Shown here piece by piece: positions 1 through 11,790 of a stretch of 64,000 bases of DNA (position 1 is its first letter; each line of letters starts with the position of its first letter). Source of the stretch: Trichobilharzia szidati (lineage: Eukaryota > Platyhelminthes > Trematoda > Strigeidida > Schistosomatidae). The notes under the pieces are model-generated. The model did not search any database. It saw nothing but the letters and a program-made list of their open reading frames with translations, and was not told the DNA's origin. The DNA is taken from the NCBI GenBank assembly GCA_944472155.2, contig OX235271.1:92641256-92705255 (forward strand). Direction: 5' to 3'. The position numbers were made by a program, and so were the translations under genes.

Positions 1-445
1 GCAGCTGTTGATGAAAATCTTCAGCAGATTGTTGGAAATGCTTTGCGTTACGCGCTGAATCACTGATCTATATTGAGTAAATGACTTGATAATAGTGTTT
101 AAGGCCAGAATCTTTCTTTTGCTTTCTGACATGACCGACCTTTGACGTCCTTTTCTGTGCTACTCATATTTGAAGCCATGTTACTTAGATAAGTGAAAGA
201 GGTGACCACTTTCAAATTTCTTCAAATGATAGGGATTGGTGGCTGTCGTTGCAGGTGGTGGTGGTTACGTATCTTCATCACTTCTGTCTTTTCAATGCGC
301 ACCTGAATTCCTGTTTTCACTGTTTCTTCTGCCAACTTTTTGCTTTTCTCCTGTACACCTTCGAGACTGTGTGATATTAGATATAAATCTTCGGCAAAAA
401 CAGATTTTCTAGAGCCCACGTCATTTTCTTTCTCCGATTCCACAG
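1..445 (-). mobile_element. RTE/SR2-like non-LTR retrotransposon fragment
   Basis: The minus strand reads a degraded piece of reverse transcriptase. The best stretch (222-443) contains FAEDLYLISHSLEGVQEK, then LAEETVKTGIQV and IEKTEVMKI. It aligns by eye with the better copy at 26070-27115 (FVDDICLMSHKLEDLQTK, LAEEVAKTGL, TEKTEVMKI). The F-x-D-D catalytic motif is changed to F-A-E-D, so the copy is dead. It runs off the window start. The assignment rests on resemblance to the RTE-clade SR2 element of schistosomes. Confidence 0.75.
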
Positions 446-474
446 AAGAATAAGTAGTTTTAAGGAGCTTTTAT

Positions 475-590
475 GTGCCATGTAGTCACCTTAACGACTG
501 AGTTGATTTTCTGAGGTAGGATTGCTAGCCCTATGTTCAATTCTCTCTCTTTTTCCAGGCTTAGGACCGGCTAGTAGACTAGTGAACTAG
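475..590 (-). repeat. SINE body fragment
   Basis: The reverse complement contains GAACATAGGGCTAGCAATCC, which matches the shared body of the SINEs at 11587 and 30372 (GGGCTAGCAACCC, GAGGCTAGCAACCC). No tRNA-like head is visible, so this is a truncated copy. The flanks out to 1013 show nothing else recognisable. Confidence 0.4.
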
Positions 591-1013
591 TAAAGTAGGG
601 GAGGTTTATTCTTAGCTCGTTTAGAATTACTTTTTTCAGTATCATTATCTCAACTTGCATCACAATTACCACTATTATTATTACTATTCACTTTATAATT
701 CTTAATACTTTCAAATTCTCTTTCTGATAACTAACTGTTCATTATAGTGACATAACCGTTACGTACACTTAATTTTTCTAAAATACTACATTTATCTTTA
801 TAGTACAGTGTTGTTTGTACCCTTGTGACCTTGGAAACCTTTTGGTTGTTGGCTGCTTTAACTTATCATTTTAATTAGTGTCTCTCAAGGCTTTTTAAAG
901 CAAATATATACACAAGTGCTGTCAATCCTTTTCGCTGTTGTTTGGAGACAGTAAAAGCTCCCTACATCAACGGTCTATCTTTTTGTGTCGCGAGTTCGGT
1001 GGTATCTTCTCGT

Positions 1014-1222
1014 GTTGTTGTTTTTATTTTTATTTTTTTATTTTTGATTACAGCTTGATGCCACACCGTATTTTCAGTACATGTATGGAATTTTCAGCAT
1101 GGATATCGGTAGCCCAAATTTTACAGGCCGACCATGGATATCGGGTATACATCGGCAGGGGATCGAACCCCGGACCATGTGCATAGTCGGCGAGAGTCCT
1201 AACCACTGTGCCACCGAAAGTG
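1014..1222 (-). mobile_element. tRNA-derived SINE, family A
   Basis: On the minus strand the element opens with a tRNA-like head. The A-box is GGTGGCACAGTGGTTAGGAC and the B-box is GGGGTTCGATCCCC. A unique body follows, then an A-rich tail seen as the T-rich run at 1019-1050. The copy at 12527-12711 has the same head and body. Pol III boxes, internal homology and an A-rich 3' end support a SINE. The cloverleaf is not intact, so it is not a functional tRNA gene. Confidence 0.75.
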
Positions 1223-1225
1223 ATT

Positions 1226-3420
1226 AGAACAGTAGGCTAGCAAATCGACTAGGCATGAAGTTTGTTAGAGCAAACTACCAAGTGTCATAACAATAACTGA
1301 AATGTAATCCATTACAATCTTAATTTTCAATTCCTCACACCCTTTCACCCTGAATCGACTTAAAGTTGACCTGTGCGACATTTTTATCCTTTTTGCTATA
1401 AATGAGCCATGGTGGTTTATTTATTGTTCGAATGTCTCTTTACATATTTCGCGTTGTACCTATAACACTGTATTCACCCGAAGAGTTCTACCGAGATTCG
1501 ATGAATTCATGAAATCCTGATTTACTATTATTTATTTTTTGTTTTAGATACGTATAAAGAAATAAATATTTCCACTATACGCATTTGCTTCCCTTTCACG
1601 TAAAACTAACCCTTGAATAAAGTGTACACATGTATTATGACCGTGAATCTCTGAGCAAACAAATCCTTTAAACTTTGTTGAGTTCATCAAACAATAAATT
1701 AGATTCATTATTACTATTCTTTGTTTAGTTTACATATAAGGACACATGATAGATACTAAACGGAAATCTCATTAATGTAACGTCTTTTATTTTACTTTTA
1801 ATAACAAAAGAGCATAGGATGTAGGCTAGAGAATTCTAAAATGAAGAAAAGTGTTTGCATTATATGGACTGTTTGAGATAGCTGTGTTTACCAAACCGGT
1901 TCATACATACACCGTTAATTTCCAGATAAGTAAGGAAGCTTGTTTAAATATCAAATTGATGAACGTAAGCTTCATATATTTGAAAAAATGTTTAAAATCT
2001 CTTTACTACTTAGCTCTTGTACATTAAACACTAAATCATCCAACCTGAAGACTTACTTGGTAAATTCATGTCTTAAACTCTTCAGTATCTGTGACCATTC
2101 AACAGTTAGTAAGGAAATGTCCTGTTAGAGAATTGCTTTATTCGATGCCTCCTAGATATGTTTATTTAACTTTAATAGAATCGTCTTTCTCCTCGTTTAA
2201 ATTCATAAAGTTTGATTTTCATAGTCCATATTAGTTAGCAAAGAGTCCTCTTAACGGGAAACATAAGTAAAATAAAGTCTGGTGAACACTATATGAAAAG
2301 TGGGAAATACGTGACATGCAGTCCTGACTTCAGAATGACCTCACAAGCAGTCTACTTTGATGGCGTTTGTAAAAGTAGAAGAGGATAAGAGCTTTGTCCC
2401 CTTCATAAAAACTAGATAAGGTAAATAAGAAGGTTTATCAGGTTGTGACTGCATGGTGCACCATTACTAATGTCTACACAAGCAAGTCATATAACCTTCA
2501 AAAAGATTGAAATTTATGAAAGGTGAGTTAAATACCTGCTTTTCAATAGTCGTCCTCACCTCTGGTGGGAGTTATTTACGGTTACGCAGACATCTTGGTT
2601 AAGTTCTGAATAACGACTGAAACCAGATTTACAAACTACAAACGATATCTTTCAAACTTGATTAGTTGCAATATTCAAACTGTAGTTCAGCACCTAACTT
2701 TGTTTCCGAAATTCACTGAGTGAATAAATGGAGTCCTTACTGTTTCTGCTACTTCTAGAATTTTTCAATGACATAATATTGAAAGATTAACGTTCAACGA
2801 GAAATCACCAATCAGAAGACTGTGTTTGTTCGCTTAAAATAATCTATAATAATGTACATGAAAATATATAAATATCTGTTGATTTCCTAAATAAACGATC
2901 TGTTGTCTAGCCCTTGTCTTCTGTTGCTACAATATGAGTAGAAATCGGTCTTCTAAAGCAATAGTGCCACTCTGAGTCTTTTTTCATGGCCCTTGAACGG
3001 TAAAGCCTCTAGCTTAAAGACATACGTTCCACTGAGAATGTAAAAGAATAAAACAATAGGAAGCTCATTTGGAGGGGACCGTATCTGATATAATCAATAC
3101 ATATGTACTGAGGATACCATTAAAGAAGAAATAAAAAACTTCACAGAAGCATTTATTATAAGATAAAAACTGTCACTTGAAATTCATTACACTACACAGA
3201 GGTGTTAAACAATAGATCTAACCGATTCCAACAGACCCCAGAATGGGTAGTTATATTAATTCATCGTTCAAGGGTGACTGCAATCTCTGATCATACAACA
3301 AAGTCTCAGGATGGCTCTCAGTTTTTTTTCACTTCTTGAATTCCAATAAAAAAAATAGGGCTTTTACAAGGTTTGTTTGTTATCTTCACGCCCAACCTTT
3401 CCGCTTCCAGTACCTACTGC
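1226..3420. other. Unassigned AT-rich sequence
   Basis: No convincing gene, exon or recognisable repeat is seen. Short open frames such as 1940-2128 lack coding character. A possible decayed tRNA-like head (B-box-like GGGTTTGATTCC on the minus strand) lies just downstream near 3445-3480 but is too weak to call. Confidence 0.4.
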
Positions 3421-3682
3421 TGGTTAGGTTAGGTTTATCAGTGAGTGCTTTGATCAGGAATCAAACCCAGTCCTCCCAAGTGGATAGTGGGCACTGTTTT
3501 TGAAATTCTAAAGCTGAAATGGTAATATATAGAACTTATTGTTCTCACTGAATTATATTACAAAGAATATGCCGCTCACCACCACATTTATCTTAATAAA
3601 AGACTGTAAATAAATCTAAGATTCACCAAAAATCACTATCTAGATAGATTTGTTATTTCGATAAAGAAAGGAAGACGAAATT

Positions 3683-3731
3683 TGCAGTATAAAATGATAT
3701 CATTCTATTTCACAGGTTCTCATCAGCTGCA
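3683..3731 (-). ncRNA. Hammerhead-ribozyme-like motif (left arm)
   Basis: This is the mirror copy of the motif at 3973-4021. Read on the minus strand it gives stem I TGCAG/CTGCA, core CTGATGA, a weak short helix II region, GAAA and a loopless palindromic stem III ending in TA before the predicted cleavage point. Activity is not implied because helix II is poor. Confidence 0.55.
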
Positions 3732-3972
3732 GACTACCTGAAATTACAATGGTTATATAAATGATAATAACATACTTTAATGTTTGATTAGTAGTATTCC
3801 TCCCCCCTCTTTTCAACTCTGAAAGTGTATAAATTGATGATGATAACTTAAACTAAAAATTGTAATGCTTTCATTCTTTTTTGGATGCGTCAATTTCATC
3901 TTTTCTCTACTACTAATCAAACATTAAAGTATGTTATTATCATTTATATAACCATTGTAATTTCAGGTGGTC

Positions 3973-4021
3973 TGCAGCTGATGAGAACCTGTGAAATAGA
4001 ATGATATCATTTTATACTGCA
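3973..4021 (+). ncRNA. Hammerhead-ribozyme-like motif (right arm)
   Basis: Stem I strands are TGCAG (3973-3977) and CTGCA (4017-4021). The core CTGATGA is at 3978-3984 and GAAA at 3993-3996. Stem III (3996-4015) is a 20-nt, 10-bp self-complementary sequence with one G-U pair and no loop. The cleavage-site base is A4016. Helix II (GAACCTGT) forms at most two pairs, so catalysis may be lost or may need a dimer. The fold matches the minimal type-I class known from Penelope-like elements. Confidence 0.55.
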
Positions 4022-4439
4022 AATTTCGTCTTCCTTTCTTTATCGAAATTTATCAAGGGAACCAGTTGTATGAAGATTTGTTATTATTCATAAATCTTGT
4101 GCTTCATTACGCATAATGGTTTCTGTTTCTGTAGTTTTCTGAATAATCTTATGGATAAAGTATTCCTCTATTTGGCTTAACTCGGAAATACATGAAAAAT
4201 AAAATATTACTTCTTAGTAGTAGTTCCCAAAAACCGAAGTGTATATATATATAAATGCGAATAAATATAAGTTTTCCTGAAAAATCTCTTCATTACAGTA
4301 GATTAGTTCAGAAAATGATATTGATTAGTAACATTATACTTAATGAATCATAAAAAAATAAATACTTCACTCAATTTATTTTTATCATAATCTATTTTTG
4401 TTTAAAGTTTGATCAGTTAAAGAACTATTGAAAAATAGG

Positions 4440-5632
4440 GAATTCTGGTAAGTTGTTTCGCTACAGTGAATGTGTATGTCGATGACAAATTCACCTGACT
4501 TAGAACACAGGATATAAATAGATTTCTCGAACATATTAACTCAAAGGTTGAGGCAATTCAATTCACTTGTAAATTGGAAAGTCAGGGAGGGGGGCTTCCA
4601 ATGTTAGATTGTAGCGTAAAAAGGAAAGAAGATGGAAAGTTAAACAATAGTGTTTACAGAAAAGCCACACATTCACACAGATATTGGGACTTCCGATCAT
4701 CCTATCCTATGTCAGTGAAAATAGGAGTGGTGAAATGTTTAAGTAATAGAGCACAAAAACCAAGGAAAATCTAAGACAGGAAGTGAGGCATATAAGAGAA
4801 GCTTTGAAACTGAGTAACTACCCTGATAATCAGAAAGTATGTAGGGAACTGGAAAAATAAAATAAATAATAATAGCAGTGATAGTGGTAATAATATTAAT
4901 GACGACATGCATGTCAAACATGCGCAGGATAATGATAACACCAACAATAAGGAATCTAAATCATCAGTAGTACTTCCACACAAAGACGGAACCACGGAAA
5001 CCTTACTCAAAATTCTTAACAAGGCAGGAATAAAAGTGATTGGCATTCAAACCAATCACAAACTCAATTAGAAACAAGCATTGTCGGTTAAAGGATCCTG
5101 TGAAGCCTTTAAAACAAAACAATTTAGTCTATCTAATACCCTGCCCGAGATGATTGTCAGGTCAGATACATAGGTCAAAGTAGTAGAACAGGGGCAGTCA
5201 GTCTAGTGGAGCATAAAATCCTAGCAAAGTCTAGATTACTTGACCCAAATAAGATAAGAAATCTAGAGAATAGTTCAGCTATAGCAGCAATACATGCAAT
5301 TACACACAATCATACAATAGGATGGATGGGATAAGATGACAGTTTTAAAATCTAATGTCTCAGGGTGGAGGGAGAGATTGATCACAGGAGCTTTGCTTAT
5401 CGAATCAACTGCAAACACGTGTAATACGAATGATTCAACACCTGTCCCAGATATCTGGAAAATTTTACTACCCCTACGATGACGAATAGGAGAGAATAAA
5501 GAAAACTATAAAACTCAAGTTTCAAAGTTGTGTGATTATAATTGATACGATTAAGAACAATAAATTGTGTCCGAATCGTCATCCAGTAAATAATACTGTT
5601 TCACTGTGTGATACATCTAATAAACAAACTAA
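4440..5632 (+). mobile_element. Penelope-like element fragment: RT end, N/D-rich linker, GIY-YIG
   Basis: The reverse-transcriptase motif YVDD is at 4475-4486, followed by GGGLPMLDCSVKR, NSVYRKATHSHRYW and SVKIGVVKCLSNRA, typical of the PLE RT C-terminal part. An Asn/Asp-rich linker follows (about 4850-4950). A GIY-YIG nuclease segment then appears near 5120-5230 across a frameshift (NLVYLIPC, then DDCQVRYIGQSSRTG). Several frameshifts and stops make it a pseudogene. A second copy lies at 35497-36415 and shares the same 3' end around 5632. Confidence 0.8.
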
Positions 5633-5639
5633 TATGGAA

Positions 5640-6000
5640 TAAACTGCAGCACAATAAATCAACCAAGATTAGAATTAAACGACATCAGGTTTTATCAAGA
5701 CATCAATTATTTGTATGGTATGAATATGGAATTGCATAATGACAGTATTATAAAGCTTTTTAGATAGTTCTGTAAAAAGAATATATCATTTCATCTATCC
5801 AAATGTCGAATAAGTTGGACCTATCTATGTTCACTTTAGATTAGAATGTAGAGTTCTACTTCTTTAAATCCATTATCTGACGAATATCTTATCCCTCAGA
5901 TCATCGATAGACACTCCACAATTCCAATAGAGATCTCTCCATAAATTTAGGTAATTATCCCTGTCTGTCAACAGTCTCTCTAGTTAGCAATATCTGACGG
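5640..6000. other. Unassigned sequence between retroelements
   Basis: This stretch lies between the PLE copy and the next RTE fragment. Nothing recognisable is seen. Confidence 0.3.
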
Positions 6001-6001
6001 A

Positions 6002-6240
6002 CAAACATCATGGGAATACTTTATGGAACTTTGGGAAGCGAGGAGACAGGAATACAGTGGACCACCGATAAGAAGACTCGTGTGTGGATGTTTTATATCT
6101 GTCACACAAACTCGAAGACTTGCAGACGAAAACCAAAAAAACGGGCAGAAGAAGCAGAGAAGACAGGACTCCAAGTGACCATAGAGAAGACGGAGGTGAT
6201 GAAGATAACCAACGAGCGTCCACCACAACAGTAGTATATA
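6002..6240 (+). mobile_element. RTE-like reverse transcriptase fragment
   Basis: A short stretch matches the RTE RT core around and after the F-x-D-D region, across frames: EETGIQWTTDKKT, then the equivalent of LSHKLEDLQTKT, EKTGLQVTIEKTEVMKIT. It has no intact motif and ends at about 6240 without the 3' tail. Confidence 0.7.
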
Positions 6241-8700
6241 AAGAAAAGTCCATTGGCACGAAAATTATCAAATAGCAGAGAGATAGATTTGATGTCAGAG
6301 AAAGCAAAATGATGAAGAACCTTGCCATTCATATTCATGAGGATAATCTACATACAGGATATGGAGGTGCGTGGGTAACTTCCAGATTCAGTATGGAAAT
6401 CCAGAACATAGAGACCACTCATAGAAATTCTGTACTCGACCAGCATGGTACTCACCAAACACATAATGACAATGACTTTATCAGCTAAAATACTGTCAGA
6501 GAAATGATTACCAGCTACCAATGGAAACTGTACTGTGAATAATAGGAGAAAGAATGGTACACATCATGTCTAAAAGGTGATTCGATTCTTAATTTTTTAA
6601 AATAATACTGGCAAACAGGTAAATGTTCTTGGCAGAAATATTAAAAAGTAATCAGTGGAATGCGAGAAACCTGTAAGTAAAATAAGCGTTCATTATATGT
6701 ATTCAGGTGCAGTGAATGACCGACCATATTTACCACCTAGGTTCTGAGTGTTCTGAAGTTATTTTTTCTCGCTTTTGAAACTATTATTATCACATATTAC
6801 AAGTTAGTCACCTATAGCACTGGTGTGAAGATCAAAGGTATAGTTTTAAATAGAAAAGAAGGTCAATACATGAACTCCTACTTGATAAGGTCAATACAGC
6901 ATATGTTAATTTTGCTGAGTGATCACTTTGCTAAGAGAAACAATCCCTCACTGCTAATGCATATCATTTGAACTGCCCAGCTAAGGTCTTCATGATTGTT
7001 AAATGTTATTAGTTGATCTTAAATCGTTCAAAATTCTGAACATCACAACGTATCATCATTTAATTATTGTCTCTAATTCTACGTTGACTTTAGCTATATA
7101 AAGTAACGAAGTCGAAGTTACTTTTGTGTGGTGTTGAGGATAGGATATCAGTAGAGACTTTTTTGTGATGCACTAATGGGTATTGTGGTAGATTGACTGC
7201 ACTCAGATTATAGACTCAAGTGTTGCAGCCTTTTCAGACGAAGAAGTGATCGGACCTGTTCGTGTCATTCAGAGTCATAGAAGACCAGAGAGTGTAGTAC
7301 TTAATGCAACTACAGAACCCTATTCCTTAAGTACAGACACTCAGGGATGCGATGACCAACATCATTGCACACTTGAGAATGCCAATGGAGAGATGAATGT
7401 GCGCCTATGTGAAACAGAAGGTGTCATTGTGTTTGTGTGTGTAACGATACGCTGTCAAGTATAATGTCTCTCATTAGAAATGTGGGTGAAAGTTTTTCAA
7501 AGGAGAAATGAATAGGTTGTCACTTTATCGAAACACAATGAGGATCCGCGAAGGGAGGTGGACTAGTCAAGAAGCAGTGTCTCAGAACACATGACGCTGC
7601 TGAAATATGTTTTTATAGACCTGGAGAGGAAACCGCTGGGTCTCCTGTAAAGCTAGGTGAGATAATTCCATTCACCGCATACGGAAGTGAATGCTGACCA
7701 AGCCAACATGGTGAATGAACTGACTGAATATATAAACGGTTTGAAGTCTGTTTGCGTTCGACTGTCAACCATCGTCCAAAACCAGAGAAGCATGGTATGG
7801 ATTAACCATCGTACTTCTGTGCAAGATGACTCCACGTTAATCTGTCAGCCAGACATTCATTGAAATTAACTTCCAAGGATTTATCTACAATTCTTGACTA
7901 ACAGAAATTCAAACTACTGAAATGCATATGTTGACTAATGGCAATAGCAAACAAAGATAAATAAATAAACAAATATTATTCAACAATTATCATTATTTTT
8001 CTGTTAAAATCAAAACAAACTCATAGAGTTCAGAAAAAAAAGGAAACTAATCCGCTTGACAAGAAAATATTCTACCGTCTTTACACAATTACTCATTCAA
8101 CAGGAATATAATATGTCTAGTACAAAATAAAAAGAGATTAAACTGATTGGAAGGATGTGATCAAGGATAAAAAACAAAAGGCTTTTTAAAAAAAAGTAAT
8201 AAACAAATATATAAATACTTTACATATTACATATTATATAACGACTAATCTTCAAATAATAATAATAATACAGGAAGAAAAGGCTGCTAAACAATAAGGC
8301 TATATTAGTAATTTAATAGTTGAAATTTTGCACAATCACAAAAACACGCATACACACACACTATTAATAATAATTAATGATGGTAGAAAAACTTAGTTGA
8401 CACTAGTGGAATATCATTAGCGCAGACAAGATGGATTTGTGAATTACTAAACGTTTTATATTCATTTATCTGAAGTGATGGATCGTAAACAAAACGAACA
8501 GCACGTGTTTGAACTATCGGTATAGGGAAATATGATGCTGCCTAGACAATGAAAGAAAAAGAAAAAAATAGAGGTTTCATTCGCACAAAATTAGGTTTCA
8601 GCCAATGAATACAATCGAGTATTACTGTTTCAGTGTGTTTCTATTTGAATCACTGAAATCAAAATTACATAATCGACTGGTAAACACTTCTTACAGTTAA
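6241..8700. other. Unassigned sequence, possible decayed coding near 7200-7860
   Basis: No recognisable domain is seen. The stretch 7200-7860 is less AT-rich than its flanks and holds a 72-codon frame at 7246-7464, but no family resemblance or splice pattern supports a gene. 7900-8700 is A-rich simple sequence. Confidence 0.3.
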
Positions 8701-8731
8701 GTGGTTATGTTGTTCAACCTTGAACCATTGA

Positions 8732-8775
8732 AAAACAGCCGTGTTTCGTCCTGGTTTGCGACTCATCAGTAGGAA
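8732..8775 (-). ncRNA. Hammerhead-like motif, near-canonical core
   Basis: The minus strand reads CTGATGAGTCGC, then CAAACCAGGACGAAAC. The core CTGATGA, helix II closing pairs GTC/GAC and GAAA match the schistosome Sm-alpha hammerhead consensus. The cleavage-site side (stem III/I) is eroded to a T-rich run, so this copy is unlikely to cleave. Confidence 0.6.
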
Positions 8776-8929
8776 TGTCTGACTGGCTTAGCTTTCGTAC
8801 TTGTTGACACTTACCAGTCAGCAGAGTATGTTTGCAATCTCGAAAGAACGCATGCCCCCTTTGAGATTTGAACCCACGCTACCCAGTGAGGAAGTTAAAG
8901 ATATTACCATAGAGTTATTCGGCTTGATG

Positions 8930-8963
8930 ATTCCCAAACTAGGATGAAACAGCTGTCCAGTAC
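8930..8963 (+). ncRNA. Hammerhead-like motif, degenerate core
   Basis: The sequence TTGATGATTCCC is followed by GAAA (8946-8949), the palindromic stem III ACAGCTGT (8949-8956), cleavage base C8957 and CAGTAC. The first core C is changed to T and the helix II closing pair is lost. It is recognisable by comparison with 19983-20027. Confidence 0.5.
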
Positions 8964-9401
8964 ACCCTGGTCTTCAATGAGTCTCTAACTGATATAAATC
9001 TATGAACTATGAACAAACTTGAAACAAATCAAACCCCTACATACAAACTCTTGACGATTCGAAGAAGTTGGTGACGATCCCGAGGCATCGGTAAGTAGAG
9101 CGTGGCCCACTGGTTGGAAGACAAGTTTTTAAACCGATGAGCCACAGTTACACAATTCTAATAAAATTAGGATTAATACAATTTCAAACAGAATACATCT
9201 CACCAGTTGAAATAACTTTATGCTGAAGATGCTGCCTAGAAAAACAGCGATAGCTTTGCAATAAACCAACCAACCTAGAGAGCATAAAAAAGTGCCAAAA
9301 TCGTCCACAAAACTTCTTCAATACTTTAAATCTTACGAGCAGAATTGTTTCCATTTTATGACAATGTATCTTAGATACGGCGTAAGAAAGCAGTAATACG
9401 C

Positions 9402-9402
<1 letters not shown>

Positions 9403-9442
<40 letters not shown>
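9403..9442. repeat. (TA)n microsatellite
   Basis: Twenty uninterrupted TA units. Confidence 0.95.
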
Positions 9443-9446
<4 letters not shown>

Positions 9447-10127
9447 GCTTCACTCGATACGATATTACAGCAGGTATGCTGATAACGAAAGCATGGTTCA
9501 TAACATATTTCAGCGCAAATAATTTCACGAAAAAATGCGATCTCATATTACTCGTCGATATTTTGTTAACTAGGGCTGACGATGAAAGGCATTAACTATC
9601 AGGTAATCGATAGTGTAGAGAAACAACAAGCCGTTCTTTAATTCTACGAAGACAAAGTAGATAGAGTGTTAAAGCGAAAATTGACATAAGCCAGCAAAAA
9701 GAATTCAATGCAGGGATACAACACATTTCCTACAATAGCCTTCCAGTGGCAAAACAATGTGCTGGGAAGGAATCGTTATAATGCTAGCCGCTATCAACTG
9801 TAAACGATAACTCGCTTGTTCCTGTGGTGCTAGAAACACGAATCATAAATACAAAGGAATTATCTTCATCTTCATGACACTACTACTTTCAGTGTGGGCT
9901 TAGAAAAGCCATCTACACAAGTATCAATGATTCAAATCCGGACAAAGTTTCAAAAGACTCGTTTATTGTAGACAATAAGATACAAGCACATCTTTCTAGA
10001 AGTGTGTGTATGTGCGTGTGACGATCTAGTTGAATCTTTTGCTTTACAGTCTATTTTTATTTAGACTTTTAACAATGACACTAATTTTTGAAACTCTTCA
10101 TTTCTTAATTTATCTAAATTTTCTTAT

Positions 10128-10623
10128 TATATTAGTTTAAAAACTTCATGCAATTCTTCCCATTAATAAACTTGAACAAAGCAAGAACAACAATTGTACC
10201 AGGATAATATGAGCTCAGTGGTGACAGAGACAGTGGTGAATCTTGCACTGACTTGGTGACAAGAAAAAAAATATATATATATACAACAGCTTGTTTTTGT
10301 TTCCAAGCCTAATTGCCTAATTATTCTATTAATATTTATAAACTGTCAAATATTGATCACAGTTCATTTGAATTATTCTATAAATAGTCAGTGTTTGTAA
10401 CTCTTAATTAGTTAAATCATTCCGGACTAATGCTACTTTTACTTCCTACCAATTACTCCTTGTGATCGTGGAAAATTATGTTCAAATCTTTAATGTAATG
10501 TAATTCATATTTTTCATCGTTCAGGTTGTAACCAGTTGAGAAGAATCCTCGAAATAATAAAAAATGAGCTCATATTATCCTGGTACAATTGTTGTTCTTG
10601 CTTTGTTCAAGTATATTAGTTTA
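10128..10623. mobile_element. Foldback element with 47-bp perfect inverted arms and 12-bp TSD
   Basis: Arms at 10171-10217 and 10565-10611 are exact reverse complements over 47 nt. A 31-nt extension (10140-10170) precedes the left arm only. The 12-nt sequence tatattagttta at 10128-10139 and 10612-10623 is a target-site duplication. The interior (10218-10564) is AT-rich with no open frame. A hammerhead-like fold straddles the inner edge of the right arm. The design matches the PLE-type foldbacks elsewhere in the window, but no PLE protein sequence remains. Confidence 0.75.
10531..10584 (+). ncRNA. Degenerate hammerhead-like fold
   Basis: Stem I pairs ACCAG (10531-10535) with CTGGT (10580-10584). 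The core position reads TTGAGAA instead of CTGANGA. GAAA is at 10551-10554. Stem III pairs ATAATA (10554-10559) with TATTAT (10573-10578), and the cleavage base is C10579. Two core positions differ from consensus, so it is probably inactive. The geometry agrees with the other foldback elements. Confidence 0.4.
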
Positions 10624-10872
10624 TTTATACTGTCAAATACATTTAATACATATATCTTGAGTTTATTTTCCTTCCAAACTTTTATCATCCTAACAACAGT
10701 ATAGCAAAAGTTGAGATTAGGTGAGCCATGTTAACACCTATGCAATGAGATAAGAATACAAGTTACGTGAAAATGAGATGCAACAGTGTTGAGAAAAATG
10801 TCTCAAATAAACAAAGGTATAAAAAAGCAAACCAAGTGAAGTACAATTTCAGTACGTTAATTACCACTGCAG

Positions 10873-11030
10873 TTCGTCGGTGATGCAGCGGTGGAACATT
10901 CGACGACTACGCATGTGGCTCTGAGTTCTATCCCCCGTCAATGCACCCCTAAACCTCGCTCAGTCGGTAATAAACTCCGTAAAGGGGGAAGGTTGGGATT
11001 ATGTTCGTAGGTTTAGTGCTTCTCTTACCT
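10873..11030 (+). mobile_element. tRNA-derived SINE, family B-like
   Basis: The head reads GGTGATGCAGCGGTGGAAC, followed by a B-box-like GAGTTCTATCCCC and the body GGGGGAAGGTTGGG, which is shared with the copy at 11587. It is diverged, and its 3' boundary is unclear. Confidence 0.5.
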
Positions 11031-11580
11031 CTCCTTCCTACCTAAAATGGCTATACAGGTTTCCTTCTACAGTGATTCCGCAGTGTACCAGTGTCCTTCT
11101 ACGCAAGTTTACTTAGTGATGTTGCATGATACATTGTCTTCTCGTATTGTCTGCTCCCAGTTCGGCTGCCATTCATACCATCCATGTCGTCATCTGGCTG
11201 GGATGTAGTCCATTACTAGTTGCAGCTGTCTGTAGAAGTCACCTTTCTCCTCTCAACTGTATTGTTTGCAGGTGCATACTATTGCGTAATGGTAATTGTC
11301 CTTCCTTCTGAACTGAATCTTGCCGTCATGATCCTGGAGGAAACTGGTTCTCATTTCACAAGAGCCTTCGATGCTGTTGGTGAGATCATGATGAACCCAC
11401 CTTCTGTGTGTTAATGGTTATCATCTGAATGACCGGAGTAGATTATGAAAAGAAGACATCAGCCTGTGTCATTTCCCATCTCCCACTCCAGTGAAGAACA
11501 AGCTTATTTTGTACGTATTTCTTCTGTGCTTTGCAAATTCTGTAGTGACTGGATTGATTTCCCGGGATAAGATCGCTGGT
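11031..11580. other. Unassigned sequence
   Basis: The stretch is slightly GC-richer than its surroundings, with short overlapping frames at 11126-11414 but no recognisable product. It may be a decayed repeat. Confidence 0.3.
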
Positions 11581-11586
11581 CCTAGG

Positions 11587-11790
11587 GAGTCAGTGGTGCA
11601 GTAGTATAATGCTCACCAACCACGCTTGTGGACCAAGGTTCGAATCCCGGCCGACGAATTCCTAAAGAGGGAAGGTTGGGCGTAGGGCTAGCAACCCCAT
11701 CCTGTAAAAAATAAAACCAATGCTACTGAAACTTCAAAGTTCAAGCTTGAAGCCATATGTTCCACCCGTAAAGCAAAGTAATAAAACAAA
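11587..11790 (+). mobile_element. tRNA-derived SINE with RTE-like 3' tail
   Basis: The tRNA-like head has A-box GTGGTGCAGTAGTATAATGC and B-box GGTTCGAATCCC. The body contains GGGCTAGCAACCCC. The 3' part ends in GAAGCCATATGTTCCACCC, which matches the 3' end of the RTE copies (GAAGCCCTATGTTCCACTC at 27064). Sharing a LINE tail is the usual sign of a SINE mobilised by that LINE. Confidence 0.7.

Larger units (their letters stand above)
3646..4085. mobile_element. Foldback element with paired hammerhead motifs and 12-bp TSD
   Basis: Near-perfect inverted arms lie at 3658-about 3806 and about 3899-4046, separated by a T-rich spacer. A 27-nt extension (4047-4073) follows the right arm only. The 12-nt sequence agatttgttatt flanks the element at 3646-3657 and 4074-4085, a clear target-site duplication. 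Each arm holds a type-I hammerhead-like fold on opposite strands. It is most simply a severely 5'-truncated Penelope-like element left as two inverted terminal repeats. No coding sequence remains. Confidence 0.75.
8700..9060. mobile_element. Sm-alpha-like hammerhead repeat, inverted pair
   Basis: A minus-strand hammerhead region (about 8732-8775) faces a plus-strand one (8930-8963). Between them lies a tRNA-like head segment (8780-8935, with GAGATTTGAACCC) that is also found at 18215-18430 and, reversed, at 60662-60785. The arms are diverged. The layout resembles the cleaner foldback at 19584-20078. Confidence 0.6.

Noticed and set aside
1100..1222. Possible genuine tRNA gene from A- and B-box similarity
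   Set aside because: Acceptor-stem ends do not pair, a long body and A-rich tail follow, and copies recur. It is a SINE.
3661..4046. CRISPR-like or cruciform origin interpretation of the palindrome
   Set aside because: Only two arms, a target-site duplication and hammerhead folds are present, with a eukaryotic retroelement context. There is no array of repeats and spacers.
4739..5046. Minus-strand Leu/Ser-rich frames with membrane-like runs
   Set aside because: They are the antisense of the Asn/Asp-rich linker of the PLE copy. The same antisense effect appears at 35568-35765.
9184..9546. 120-codon minus-strand frame with an Ile-Tyr run
   Set aside because: The run is the (TA)n microsatellite read in frame. 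The flanks show no domain and no splice support.
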